Positions 25,634 through 33,878 of a DNA stretch of 64,000 nt are shown piece by piece. The DNA is from Saccharopolyspora soli (lineage in GTDB: Bacteria; Actinomycetota; Actinomycetes; Mycobacteriales; Pseudonocardiaceae), in assembly GCF_022678645.1 (NCBI RefSeq), contig NZ_JALBWV010000036.1, positions 23,582 to 87,581 of the forward strand, read 5' to 3'. The notes beneath the pieces were generated by a model. It was not told the DNA's origin. It worked only from the letters and a program-made list of their open reading frames with translations, and searched no databases. The position numbers and the translations under genes are program-made. The number at the start of each line of letters is the position of its first letter. Positions within the stretch are counted from its first letter, which is position 1.

Positions 25634-26788
25634 TTATTGGGGTGGAGCTTCGGCGAGGGCTTGGGTGGCGACCGTGCGTAGCGGGCGGCCGAGGGACTTC
25701 GCCGCCGCCGCGACGTCTTCGTGTTCCGGTTTGGTTTGCCAGGGGCCGTGTTTGAGGCGGATCTCGTGGCCTTCGACCGTGACCGTCGTGGTGTGGCGGG
25801 GCAGGGCTTGGCGGTCCACCGCGTGGTGGCGGATGCCGAGGCTGCCCGTCTCGGAGAGGACCAGCTCGGCCAGTTCCGCCTGCTGCTCGGGTCGGCAAAG
25901 CACGTGCAGCACGTGCGCCGGGCGGGACTTCTTCATCGTCGCCGGTGTCGTCCAGATATCCGCCGCACCGGCTTCCAGGGCCCGGTCGAGCAGGTGCCCC
26001 AGCAACTCGCCGGTGACATCGTCCACATTGCACTCCAGCACGACCATCGGTTCGGTCGGTTCGGTCGGTTCGGCGCCCAGCGGCGCACCGAGGGTCGCCG
26101 AGAGCACGTTGGGGCGCTGCGGAAAACGACGCGTGCCAGCGCCGTAGGCGGTGTCCTGCACGGTCATGGCCGGGGGCGGGGTGAACCGCGTGCCGATCGC
26201 TTGCAGCAGGGCGGCACCGGTCGGCGTGACCGTCTCGCCCGGCAGGTCAGTGCCGACAACGGCCGCGCCGCGCAGCAGTTTCAGGGTGGCGGGGGCAGGA
26301 GCTGGCAGCACTCCGTGACTGCACCGCACTGTCCCGCTGCCCAGCGCCAGCGGCGCGGAATGCACTGCGGTGACGTCCAATGCGTGCAGCGCGGCGGCCA
26401 CACCGACGGTGTCCACGACCGTGTCGAGCCCGCCGATCTCGTGCAGGTGCACGTCGTCCGGGTGCTGGCCGTGCAGAGCGCCTTCCACCTCGGCGATCGC
26501 TGTGATAGCCGCAACGGCCAACGTCGCCACCGGTTCGGGCTGCGCCTGTCGGACACGCGCGATGAGTTCCGAGGCATGACGTTCCGTGCTGGTGTCCTCG
26601 ACGTCGACCACGGCCTTCGTCGCCGCGATGCGGTCCACCTGCACCGCCTCCGTGGACAGCCGCCAGCCCCGCAGCCCCGTCGACTCGATGGCCGCGCGCA
26701 CCTGGTCCAGCGGTGCGCCCAGGCCGAGCAGCGCGCCGAGCAGCATGTCCCCGGAGACACCGGTGACCGGGTTGAGCCAGAGGATCAT
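25634..26788 (-). CDS. larC: Nickel-pincer cofactor biosynthesis protein LarC
   Basis: A 384-aa cyclometallase that inserts nickel into the pyridinium dithiocarboxylic acid mononucleotide to make the nickel-pincer cofactor of lactate racemase. The N-terminus WLNPVTGVSGDMLLGALLGLG is diagnostic. The HGQHPDDVHLHEIGGLDTVVD histidines and VVLECNVDDVTGELLG in the C-terminal half are also typical. In Lactobacillus plantarum the protein arises by frameshifting of larC1/larC2. Here it is a single continuous frame. It is the last gene of the lar operon, and its ATG overlaps the larB stop. A run of PTEPTEP is a local repeat. Confidence 0.92.
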   Translation of the reverse strand: MILWLNPVTGVSGDMLLGALLGLGAPLDQVRAAIESTGLRGWRLSTEAVQVDRIAATKAVVDVEDTSTERHASELIARVRQAQPEPVATLAVAAITAIAEVEGALHGQHPDDVHLHEIGGLDTVVDTVGVAAALHALDVTAVHSAPLALGSGTVRCSHGVLPAPAPATLKLLRGAAVVGTDLPGETVTPTGAALLQAIGTRFTPPPAMTVQDTAYGAGTRRFPQRPNVLSATLGAPLGAEPTEPTEPMVVLECNVDDVTGELLGHLLDRALEAGAADIWTTPATMKKSRPAHVLHVLCRPEQQAELAELVLSETGSLGIRHHAVDRQALPRHTTTVTVEGHEIRLKHGPWQTKPEHEDVAAAAKSLGRPLRTVATQALAEAPPQ

Positions 26789-27453
26789 CGGGGTCTCGCC
26801 ACCGTGTGCGCCAGCCGGTGCGCGGCCATCGCCGCGGCGAAGCCGGAATCGATGTTGACCACCGTGAGCCCTGCCGCGCAGGAGGTCAGCATGGCCAGCA
26901 GCGCCGTCACGCCCTCCAACGCGGCGCCGTAACCGGTGGAGGTGGGCAGCGCGATCACCGGGCAGGCCACCAGGCCGCCGACGGCGCTGGCCAGCGCGCC
27001 CTCCATGCCCGCAACCACGATCACCGCGTCCGCCCGGCCGAGTTCGTCGCGCACCGCCAGCAAGCGGTGGACACCGGCGACGCCGACATCGCGGACCACC
27101 TGGACCGACAGCCCGATCGCGGTCGCCACCGCCTCGGCCTCGGCGGCCACCGGCCAGTCCGAAGTGCCCGCCGTGGCGATGCAGACCCGGAACGAGCCGG
27201 GGGCGGCCGGACGCCACACCAGCAGCCGCGCGGTTTCGTGGTAGGTCCCGCCGGGCACCTGGACCGCCGCGGCGACATCGGCTTCGACGCGGGTCACCAG
27301 CACCGGCCCGGTGCTGCGGGAGAGGAGTTCGGTGACGATGCCCGCGATCTCCGCCGGTTGTTTGCCGGGCGCGTAGACCACCTCGGGGAGCCCCTGCCGG
27401 GACTCCCGATCGGTGTCCACCCGCGCGTAACCGAGGTTGGTGAAACCGGTCAT
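26785..27453 (-). CDS. larB: Pyridinium-3,5-biscarboxylic acid mononucleotide synthase LarB
   Basis: A 222-aa enzyme of the PurE-like fold. It carboxylates nicotinic acid adenine dinucleotide and releases AMP, the first step of nickel-pincer cofactor synthesis. Conserved features are DTDRESRQGLPEVVYAPGKQ at the start, CIATAGTSDWPVAAEA, DVGVAGVHRLL and VVAGMEGALASAVGGL. The overlap pattern ATGA with both neighbours indicates translational coupling. Complete and of normal length. Confidence 0.93.
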   Translation of the reverse strand: MTGFTNLGYARVDTDRESRQGLPEVVYAPGKQPAEIAGIVTELLSRSTGPVLVTRVEADVAAAVQVPGGTYHETARLLVWRPAAPGSFRVCIATAGTSDWPVAAEAEAVATAIGLSVQVVRDVGVAGVHRLLAVRDELGRADAVIVVAGMEGALASAVGGLVACPVIALPTSTGYGAALEGVTALLAMLTSCAAGLTVVNIDSGFAAAMAAHRLAHTVARPR

Positions 27454-28274
27454 GACGCGGTCCGGGTCGGTAGCAGCGGCAGCAACACGTTCATCCGTCC
27501 ACTTTGGAACCCCGCCATGTCCAGCGCGCAGAACTCGAATCCGGCGCCGCGCACCGCGTGATCCAGCTCGACGTGCAGCGCCGCGGCCCGGTCGATGTCG
27601 GCGGCCGGCACCTCCAGCCGGGCTACCGTGCCCTGGCCGTGCGCCCGCACCCGGCAGACCTCGAAGCCCAGGCCGTGCACCGCCGCCTCGGCGCGCTCGA
27701 TGCGGCCGAGCACCTCCGGAGTCACCGGGTCGCCGTAGGCCACCCGCGAAGCCAGGCAGGCCGCCGCAGGTTTGTCCGCAGTGGACAGACCGAGTTCCTG
27801 GCTGGCCCGGCGAACAGCGTCCTTGCTCAGCCCGGCATCCACCATCGGCGCGATCGCGCCACGCTGCGCGGCGGCCTGCTGACCCGGCCGGTGATCGCCG
27901 AGGTCGTCCAGGTTGGTGCCCAGCGCGATGCGCGCGCCCATCGTCGCGGCGAGCGGTTCGAGCGCGTCGAACAGCGCGGATTTGCAGTGGTAGCAGCGGT
28001 TTCCGTCGTTGGCGGCGTACTCCGGCCGATCCGCCTCGTCGGTGCAGACCTCGACGTGCGCGAAGCCCTGGCTGCGGGCGAAGTCCTTGGCCTGCTGCCG
28101 CTCAGCGGCGGCGAGGCTCGGCGAGACGGCGGTGACCGCGAGCATCCGCGAGCCCAGCACCTCGTGCGCCACCACCGCCAGCAGCGCCGAGTCCACACCG
28201 CCGGAGAACGCCACCACCAGCGCTTCCTCCGCGCCGAGCCGGTCCCGGAGGCGGTCGAGTTCGGGGACGCTCAC
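27450..28274 (-). CDS. larE: Sulfur transferase LarE
   Basis: A 274-aa ATP-pyrophosphatase of the PP-loop family. It converts the two carboxylates of the LarB product to thiocarboxylates. The PP-loop is VAFSGGVDSALLAVVAHEVLG (residues 21-40 region). The cysteine motif NRCYHCKSALF and ACLASRVAYG follow. LarE proteins either sacrifice their own cysteine or use a [4Fe-4S] cluster, and the three-cysteine pattern here cannot decide between them without alignment. The GTG start lies just after the larA stop. Confidence 0.9.
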   Translation of the reverse strand: MSVPELDRLRDRLGAEEALVVAFSGGVDSALLAVVAHEVLGSRMLAVTAVSPSLAAAERQQAKDFARSQGFAHVEVCTDEADRPEYAANDGNRCYHCKSALFDALEPLAATMGARIALGTNLDDLGDHRPGQQAAAQRGAIAPMVDAGLSKDAVRRASQELGLSTADKPAAACLASRVAYGDPVTPEVLGRIERAEAAVHGLGFEVCRVRAHGQGTVARLEVPAADIDRAAALHVELDHAVRGAGFEFCALDMAGFQSGRMNVLLPLLPTRTAS

Positions 28275-28278
28275 GGGT

Positions 28279-29574
28279 TCACTCCTCTCCTGTGCCTGCC
28301 AGGTACGGGATGGTCTGCGGTCCCTCCGGCAGCACGCAGACCCGCGCTGTCGGCCCGGCCACGGCGAGTTCGTCGAGCACCGCCTGCTCGACATCGGCGC
28401 AGTGCGCCAGATGCGCTGACCGCAGGTCATCCCGCGACAGGTATTCGCTGTGCACCGCCACCCGCGCGGTGCTCTGGATCTTCGCCTGGATCTGCACCTG
28501 CCACTGGTCGGGCACGGTGTACTCGCGCGCCTCGATGTCGGCCAGCAGACCCTGCGGCGACGCGGACGAGGCCAGCACCTCGCGGAACGAGCCGTGGTCG
28601 GGGAAACCGTCCCGGCACTCGGCGGCGCAGATGATCAGCCCGCCCGGCTTGACGACCTTCGCGGCCGCCGACATCCCCTTGACCGACTGGTAGAGGTTCT
28701 GGTCCAGCGGATACCCGGAGTTGGTCGTCACCACCACGTCGAAGGGCGCCGGGACCGGCCGCATCGCCAGCCGCTCGGCCGCCGCGCACGCCGCGCGGTG
28801 CATCGGCAGCAGATCACCGGCGAACGCCTCGATGATCTGCTGCTCGCGGTTGAGGATCACGTCGAAGGCGAAGTCCACGCCGGTGCCCGCCGCGATGGCG
28901 CGCACGTCGTCGTGCACGGGGTTGCCGTCGATGACACCCCAGGTGGCGTTCGGGTGCGCGATGCGAGCCGCGTCGTGCAGGGTCAGCACGGTGTCCAGGC
29001 CCGCCAGGCCGGGGGCCACCAGCTTGGGGCCGCCGCTGAACCCGGCGAAGAAGTGCGGTTCGACGAACCCGGTGGTGATCCGCACGTCGGCCCGCACCCA
29101 CTCGCGGTTCAACCACACCGGCACGTCGTTGCCGTACTTCCCGCGCCACACCAGCGAATCCGCGTCGCGTGCGTCGTGGTTGACCACCCGAACCGCGTCC
29201 ACGACCTCGTCGCCGAGCATCGCGCGCAGTTCGTCGTCGGTGTTGGCCCGGTGCGTCCCGGTGGCCACCAGCAGCACCACGTCCGAAGTCCGGACGATGC
29301 CGTCCAACTCGTCGAGCAGCGCCGGGATCATCAGGTGTCGGGGCTGCGGCCGGGTGCTGTCGCACAGCGACACCGCCACGGTCTGGCCCGGCCGCACGCG
29401 GTCCCGCAGCGGCGGCCCGGCCACCGGGTTCCGCAGGGCCTTGCGCAGCACGGCCCGCTGATCGGCGGCACCGGGCCGGAACTGCGGCTCGACGACCGTG
29501 GTGTGCTCGCGCGGCAGGTCGATGTCCAAGCCGGTCTGGCCGTAGGCCAAGCGCACCCGCACCGAGTCAGCCAC
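28279..29574 (-). CDS. larA: Nickel-dependent lactate racemase family protein LarA
   Basis: A 431-aa nickel-pincer enzyme, probably interconverting L- and D-lactate or a related 2-hydroxyacid. Active-site motifs are LCDSTRPQPRH (Asp/Arg), VATGTHRAN (catalytic His) and GFVEPHFFAGFSGGPKLVAPG (second His and the Lys that anchors the cofactor). The start is GTG. It is the first gene of the operon larA-larE-larB-larC, so the enzyme and its whole cofactor pathway are co-expressed. A GntR-type operator, TGGTCTGACCA, lies about 70 bp upstream. LarA homologues with other substrates exist, so the racemised acid is not certain. Confidence 0.88.
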   Translation of the reverse strand: MADSVRVRLAYGQTGLDIDLPREHTTVVEPQFRPGAADQRAVLRKALRNPVAGPPLRDRVRPGQTVAVSLCDSTRPQPRHLMIPALLDELDGIVRTSDVVLLVATGTHRANTDDELRAMLGDEVVDAVRVVNHDARDADSLVWRGKYGNDVPVWLNREWVRADVRITTGFVEPHFFAGFSGGPKLVAPGLAGLDTVLTLHDAARIAHPNATWGVIDGNPVHDDVRAIAAGTGVDFAFDVILNREQQIIEAFAGDLLPMHRAACAAAERLAMRPVPAPFDVVVTTNSGYPLDQNLYQSVKGMSAAAKVVKPGGLIICAAECRDGFPDHGSFREVLASSASPQGLLADIEAREYTVPDQWQVQIQAKIQSTARVAVHSEYLSRDDLRSAHLAHCADVEQAVLDELAVAGPTARVCVLPEGPQTIPYLAGTGEE

Positions 29575-29644
29575 GACCGGCCGCCCGGCAACGGGAAGAC
29601 CTCACGAGTTGCATTGCGTTCCTCTGCGTAACGGTCCGGGCAGG

Positions 29645-29655
29645 TGGTCTGACCA
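29645..29655. promoter_or_regulatory. LldR/PdhR-type operator upstream of larA
   Basis: TGGTCTGACCA fits the TNGTNNNACNA consensus of FadR-type GntR regulators such as LldR and PdhR, which sense lactate or pyruvate. It is the only such site in the 140 bp between larA and the SDR gene. No GntR gene is adjacent, so the regulator would act from elsewhere. Confidence 0.45.
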
Positions 29656-29714
29656 GACTCTAACCGGATTCACCCGACGATCCCATCCCCCCGCCGACCG
29701 AGAACGACGTACAG

Positions 29715-30476
29715 CTAGATAGCTGTCATGCCGCCGTCCATGACGAAGGCGCTGCCGTTGACGAACCTGGCTTCGTCTCCGGCGAGGAACGCGATGCCTG
29801 CCGCGACCTCTTCCGGGCTGCCCATCCGGCCGTCGAGTTGGCGCTGTTCCATCGCCTGGCGCGCGGCGTCCGGGTCGGGCGCATCCGCCAGGATCTTGCC
29901 GATCCATTCGCTGGCCACCGTGCCGGGGCAGATCGCGTTGGCGCGGATGCCCTGGTGCGCGTAGTCGACCGCGATGGACCGGGTGAGGCCGATGACACCG
30001 GCCTTGGACGCGCAGTAGGCGGCGCGTTTGCGGACCCCGACCACACCCGCCACCGAGGCGACGTTGACGATGCAGCCGCCACCCGCGGCCAGCATCTTGG
30101 GCAGCACGATCCGGCAGGTCTCGAACAGCGCGGTCAGGTTGATGCCGAGGACGGTGTCCCAGTCTTCGCGGCTGGTCTCGGTGAGGGTTGCCGCGACGCC
30201 GACCCCGGCGATGTTGGCCAGCAGTCGCGGGGCAACGCCGAAGTGCTGTTCGGCGCGCTCCACGGCGGCTTCGAAGGCGGCGGTGTCGCGCACGTCCAAC
30301 GCGACCGGCAGTGCCTCGGACCCGGCTTCGGCCACTGCCGCCGCGGCCCGCTCGGTGCCGTCGGCGGCGATGTCGACGGCCACGATCCGATAGCCGGAGG
30401 TGGCGAGCTTGACCGCCGTGGCGTAGCCGATGCCGGAACCGGCGCCGGTGACGATCGCCGTGCGAACCTCGTTCAT
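29715..30476 (-). CDS. SDR family oxidoreductase
   Basis: A 253-aa classical short-chain dehydrogenase. The nucleotide-binding motif is TGAGSGIGYATA, then DIAADG at the end of strand 2, NIAGVG, the catalytic Ser in VNVASVAGVVG, and YCASK as the YxxxK motif. It is complete and should be active with NAD(H). It is most like 3-oxoacyl-ACP reductase or gluconate 5-dehydrogenase. ATG 30476 follows GGAGGG by nine bases. It is divergent from a LacI gene with shared operator-like palindromes, so its substrate is probably a sugar acid or polyol sensed by that LacI protein. Confidence 0.85.
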   Translation of the reverse strand: MNEVRTAIVTGAGSGIGYATAVKLATSGYRIVAVDIAADGTERAAAAVAEAGSEALPVALDVRDTAAFEAAVERAEQHFGVAPRLLANIAGVGVAATLTETSREDWDTVLGINLTALFETCRIVLPKMLAAGGGCIVNVASVAGVVGVRKRAAYCASKAGVIGLTRSIAVDYAHQGIRANAICPGTVASEWIGKILADAPDPDAARQAMEQRQLDGRMGSPEEVAAGIAFLAGDEARFVNGSAFVMDGGMTAI

Positions 30477-30531
30477 CGTGCGGGTCCCTCCGAGTCGTCC
30501 AGTGTGGATGCGGTTGCTTCCCGGTGCGGGG

Positions 30532-30624
30532 GAAAACCGGTTTTCGTCGCCGCAGCCTATGCCGTCCGGGACCTGCGGTGTCAAGGTCCAGATGACACGT
30601 TCCGGCTAGGAGACCGGTTTTCCA
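30532..30624. promoter_or_regulatory. Two LacI-type operators between the SDR and lacI-like genes
   Basis: The perfect 14-bp palindrome GAAAACCGGTTTTC (30532-30545) and the near-copy GAGACCGGTTTTC (about 30610-30622) share the core ACCGGTTTTC. Both lie in the divergent promoter region. The second is next to the lacI-like start. LacI-family sites usually have a central CG, as here. This points to autoregulation plus control of the SDR. Confidence 0.6.
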
Positions 30625-30645
30625 CCATTGCGCTATGGTCGGCGG

Positions 30646-31701
30646 GTGACGAATCGGCAGGGACGGGCCCGGCTGGTCGACGTCGCCGAGCGGGCCGGGG
30701 TGACCAAGTCGGTGGTCTCCCGCGTGCTCAACGACGATCCGACGCTGTCGACGCGGCCGGAGACGCGGCGGCGGGTGCTGGCCGCGGCCGCGGAGCTCGG
30801 TTACCGAGCGCACGCGGGCGCTCGCGCGCTGGCCGGTTCCAGCGCGCGAGCCATCGCGATGCTGATCCCGGACCTGACGAATCCGGTCTACGCGCGGATC
30901 CTGCGCGGCGCCTACCAGTGCGCCCGGCAGGCCGGGTACGTCGTGCTGGTCACCGAGGACGCGGCGGGGACTGAAGCCGACGAATCGATCGCCGACCTGG
31001 TCGCGGCCGGTCGGGTGGACGGGCTGCTGATCGCGTCAGCGCGTGCTGGCCACCCGCTGCTGGTCGAACCGGCGCTGGCCGATGTGCCGCACTTGTTCGT
31101 CAACCGGGGCGTGCCGGGTTCCGGGCGCAATGTGCTGATGGACGGCGCGCAGGCCAGTGCGGCGGCCGTGCGGCACCTGGCGGCGCACGGCCACCGCGCT
31201 ATCGGCCACGTGGCCGGGCCTGCCGAGATCGAGCCGTCACAGGGCCGGGAACGGGGATTCCACCAGGAGATGCGGGTGCGCGGCCTGGTGGGACCGATGT
31301 CGCGCGGTGAGTTCACCGGGGCGGGTGGGGCAGCTGCGGCCGAGCGGCTGTTGGCCGAGCACCCCGAGCTGACGGCCATCTACGTCAGCATGTTCAGCCA
31401 GGCCGTCGGGGTCGCGCACGCGATCCGGGAAAGCGGTCGGCGCATTCCCGAGGACGTGTCGTTGATCAGCTACGACGACCTGCCCTTCGCCGACTACTTG
31501 GAGCCACCGCTGACCACGGTGGCGATGCCGGTGCAGGACCTGGGGCGGGCGGCGGTCGAGGCGTTGCTCGGTCAGCTGCGTGGTGAAGCGCCGCACGACG
31601 TGCTGGTCCCCGCAACGCCCGAGGTCGTCGACCGCCGCTCGGTGTGCTTCGCGCCGCGCCCGTCTGACCAGGTGAAATCCGGTTATCCGCCGCTGCCGTA
31701 G
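30646..31701 (+). CDS. LacI family transcriptional regulator
   Basis: A 351-aa repressor. The N-terminal HTH RLVDVAERAGVTKSVVSRVLNDDP is followed by the hinge helix LGYRAHAGARALAGSSARAIAMLIPDLTNPVYARIL, then a periplasmic-binding-protein-like effector domain ending VVDRRSVCF. The start is GTG. It is divergent from the SDR gene, with two matching palindromes between. The effector is likely a sugar or sugar acid. The 3' end overlaps the convergent VOC gene by 19 bp. Confidence 0.87.
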   Translation: MTNRQGRARLVDVAERAGVTKSVVSRVLNDDPTLSTRPETRRRVLAAAAELGYRAHAGARALAGSSARAIAMLIPDLTNPVYARILRGAYQCARQAGYVVLVTEDAAGTEADESIADLVAAGRVDGLLIASARAGHPLLVEPALADVPHLFVNRGVPGSGRNVLMDGAQASAAAVRHLAAHGHRAIGHVAGPAEIEPSQGRERGFHQEMRVRGLVGPMSRGEFTGAGGAAAAERLLAEHPELTAIYVSMFSQAVGVAHAIRESGRRIPEDVSLISYDDLPFADYLEPPLTTVAMPVQDLGRAAVEALLGQLRGEAPHDVLVPATPEVVDRRSVCFAPRPSDQVKSGYPPLP

Positions 31702-32066
31702 GGGCGGGTGAGGATTTCCAGGATGTGGCCGTCGGGATCGTCGAAGTAGACGCCGCGCCCGCCGTCCCGGGTGTTGATCCGCCCCGGTTCCTGGTGGGCC
31801 GGGTCGGCCCAGTACGCCAGCTGCTGCGCCTTGATCCGCCCGAAGATCTCGTCGAACTCCGCTTCGCTGACCAGGAACGCGTAGTGCTGCGCGATGATCT
31901 CGCCGTCGGTCTCCAGGTAGTCCAGGGTGACGTCGTTGCTGGTCTGCACGCAGACGAACGGTCCGAAGGGTTCCGGCTCGGGCAGCCCCAGCAGGTCGGC
32001 CAGGAATCGCGCGGAGGCGATCTTGTCGGTGGCCGCGACGATCGTGTGGTTGAGCTGAACAGCCAT
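31683..32066 (-). CDS. VOC (glyoxalase/dioxygenase) superfamily protein
   Basis: A 127-aa single VOC module with the beta-alpha-beta-beta-beta pattern. MAVQLNHTIVAATDKIASARFLADLLGL begins with a possible metal-binding His. GGRGVYFDDPDGHILEILTRPY ends with the typical second half, including His and Glu. It could be a lyase, isomerase or bleomycin-resistance-like binding protein. The reaction is unknown. It overlaps the lacI-like gene tail to tail. Confidence 0.78.
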   Translation of the reverse strand: MAVQLNHTIVAATDKIASARFLADLLGLPEPEPFGPFVCVQTSNDVTLDYLETDGEIIAQHYAFLVSEAEFDEIFGRIKAQQLAYWADPAHQEPGRINTRDGGRGVYFDDPDGHILEILTRPYGSGG

Positions 32067-32211
32067 GATTCGCTCGCTTTCCTCAGTCGTTCAGCGACGT
32101 CCTAGAGGCTAGGAGCTCTACTTAGGTCGAAGTCAACGCCTGCCGACGCCGGCTTCTCGCGTTGGGGGCTTTTCGGTGGCTGGCCCGAGCGGGGTAGGGT
32201 GTCGCCGACGT

Positions 32212-32306
32212 ATCCACGCGGGAGCTCGGGCGCACCGGGCTGAGAGGGTGGCACCGCACGCGCCACCGACCGCTGAACCTGTCCGGGTAATTCCGGCGTA
32301 GGGAGC
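32212..32306 (+). promoter_or_regulatory. TPP riboswitch (THI element)
   Basis: The conserved aptamer parts are present in order: GGGCTGAGAG (32238-32247 region), the P3/P4 stems, CTGAACCTGTCCGGGTAATTC and CGTAGGGAG just before the start codon. The aptamer ends about five bases before the ATG of the transporter gene. It could therefore block ribosome access when thiamin pyrophosphate binds. The purine-rich GGGAG inside the 3' strand may be the Shine-Dalgarno sequence itself, which favours translational control. Confidence 0.92.
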
Positions 32307-32311
32307 TGTTG

Positions 32312-33640
32312 ATGGCGCTGGACGCCGATCGTTCCGAAGTCCCGCACACCCTCGACGAACCGGCGCCCAAGACGCTGGGCGTGCTCGACCAGGGCGCGTT
32401 CTGGGGCAACCTCGGGGTGAGCCTGCTCGGTTTCAGCGGTGCGCTGGCCGTGCTCGCGCCGAGCGGAGTACCGCAGCTGTCGTTCCTCGCCGCCGTCACG
32501 GCGTGTGTGGTCGGCACCGTGTTGGGCAGCATCATGGTCGGCATCGCGGCGATCCCCGGTGCCCGCACCGGGGCTCCGTCGATGATGCTGCTGCGCGGCC
32601 TTTTCGGCACCAAGCTGTCGTATCTGCCGACCGTGCTGAACATCCTGCAACTGGTCGGTTGGGGCACCTTCGAACTGCTGGTGATCGCGCAGGGCGCGGC
32701 GGCGATGTTCGGCGGTGGCCCGCAGTGGCTGTACGTGCTGGTGGCCGGGGTGCTGACCACCGCGCTCACGTTGCGTCCGCTCGGTGCGCTGCGGTTGCTG
32801 CGCCGCTACGTGAGCATCGCGGTGGCGATCGCGATGGTCTACTTCTTCGTCCAGCTGCTGCGCCATCCGCTGCCGGAGCTGAACAACGGTTCCTGGCAAG
32901 GGTTTTGGCCCGGTGCGGACGCCGCGCTGGCGGTCGCGGTGTCCTGGATCCCGGTCGCCTCGGACTACTCGCGGCACTCGAAGTCCGCGGCTGGCGCGTT
33001 CACCGCCGCGACGGTCGGCTACTCGGTCACCCAGATCGCCTGCTACTTGCTGGGATTGCTCGGGTTGGCGTTGGTGGGCGGCGACGCGGACAAGGCGTTC
33101 GACCCGCTGCTGGCGGTGCCGCTCGGGGTGATCTTCTTCGGAATCCTGGTGTTGCGCGAGGTCGACCAGTCCTTCGCCGACACCTACTCGACCGCGGTGT
33201 CGATCCAGAACCTGCGGCCCAGCACGGACCGCCGCGTGCTGAGCCTGGCGGTCGGCGTGGTGACGACGTTGTTCGCACTGACCCTGGACATCGCCCAGTT
33301 CTCGAACTTCCTGCTGCTAATCGGATCGGTGTTCGTGCCGTTGTTCGGCGTGCTGGCGGTGGACTACTTCCTGCCCGGCCGCCGCCAGAGCTGGGACCTG
33401 TCCGCGCAGGCCCCGTCCCGGTGGGGGATGCTGGTGGCCTGGCTGCTGGGTTTCGTGGTGTTCCAACTGATCAACCCCGGCGAACTCGGCTGGTGGACGA
33501 AGCTCTGGACGGATCTGCAGGCCCTGCTGGCCTTCACCCCGCCAACCTGGCTGAGCGCCTCGCTGGCGTCGTTCCTCACCGCAGCGGTCGCCGCAGCCAT
33601 CATCGGCACCGCCACTCGCCGATCCCGGAAGTCGCAGTGA
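32312..33640 (+). CDS. cytX: CytX-like hydroxymethylpyrimidine transporter
   Basis: A 442-aa permease of the NCS1/purine-cytosine family with about 12 helices. The TPP riboswitch directly upstream identifies it as a thiamin-pathway gene. Riboswitch-linked members of this family (CytX) are assigned to uptake of the thiamin precursor hydroxymethylpyrimidine. Motifs include QGAFWGNLGVSLLGFSGA in helix 1 and SWIPVASDYSRHSKSA, the loop typical of this family. No thi biosynthetic gene is adjacent. ATG 32312 is used. The TTG one codon earlier lies in the RBS spacer. Confidence 0.85.
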   Translation: MALDADRSEVPHTLDEPAPKTLGVLDQGAFWGNLGVSLLGFSGALAVLAPSGVPQLSFLAAVTACVVGTVLGSIMVGIAAIPGARTGAPSMMLLRGLFGTKLSYLPTVLNILQLVGWGTFELLVIAQGAAAMFGGGPQWLYVLVAGVLTTALTLRPLGALRLLRRYVSIAVAIAMVYFFVQLLRHPLPELNNGSWQGFWPGADAALAVAVSWIPVASDYSRHSKSAAGAFTAATVGYSVTQIACYLLGLLGLALVGGDADKAFDPLLAVPLGVIFFGILVLREVDQSFADTYSTAVSIQNLRPSTDRRVLSLAVGVVTTLFALTLDIAQFSNFLLLIGSVFVPLFGVLAVDYFLPGRRQSWDLSAQAPSRWGMLVAWLLGFVVFQLINPGELGWWTKLWTDLQALLAFTPPTWLSASLASFLTAAVAAAIIGTATRRSRKSQ

Positions 33641-33690
33641 CGCGGGTGGGGTGGCTAATTGGAACGAACTCTCAACATGTCTTTGTCTTT

Positions 33691-33876
33691 TGAAGCGGCG
33701 CAGCCGCTTAGCCCACCTGCGCAGCTTGCACCGCCGCGGGTTCTCAGAGGTTTTCTCGCGAGGACAGCCCCGACGTGGTGTATTGGACATACATGATGTC
33801 GGGGATCCCAGAGCGAGAAAGCCTCTGAGGTTCCGCGACTTGCACCGCTACGCGAAATGAGCTTGGAAACAGAGAA
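33691..33876 (+). repeat. Long hairpin repeat, copy 2
   Basis: It begins with the mini-hairpin AAGCGGC-GCA-GCCGCTT (33693-33709). The arms CTCAGAGGTTTTCTCGC and GCGAGAAAGCCTCTGAG pair. The inner GCCCCGAC/GTCGGGG stem and the TGTAT/ATACA tip make one nearly continuous hairpin. It ends three bases before the stop codon of the minus-strand polyprenyl synthase gene and lies between convergent genes. Confidence 0.8.
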
Positions 33877-33878
33877 CT

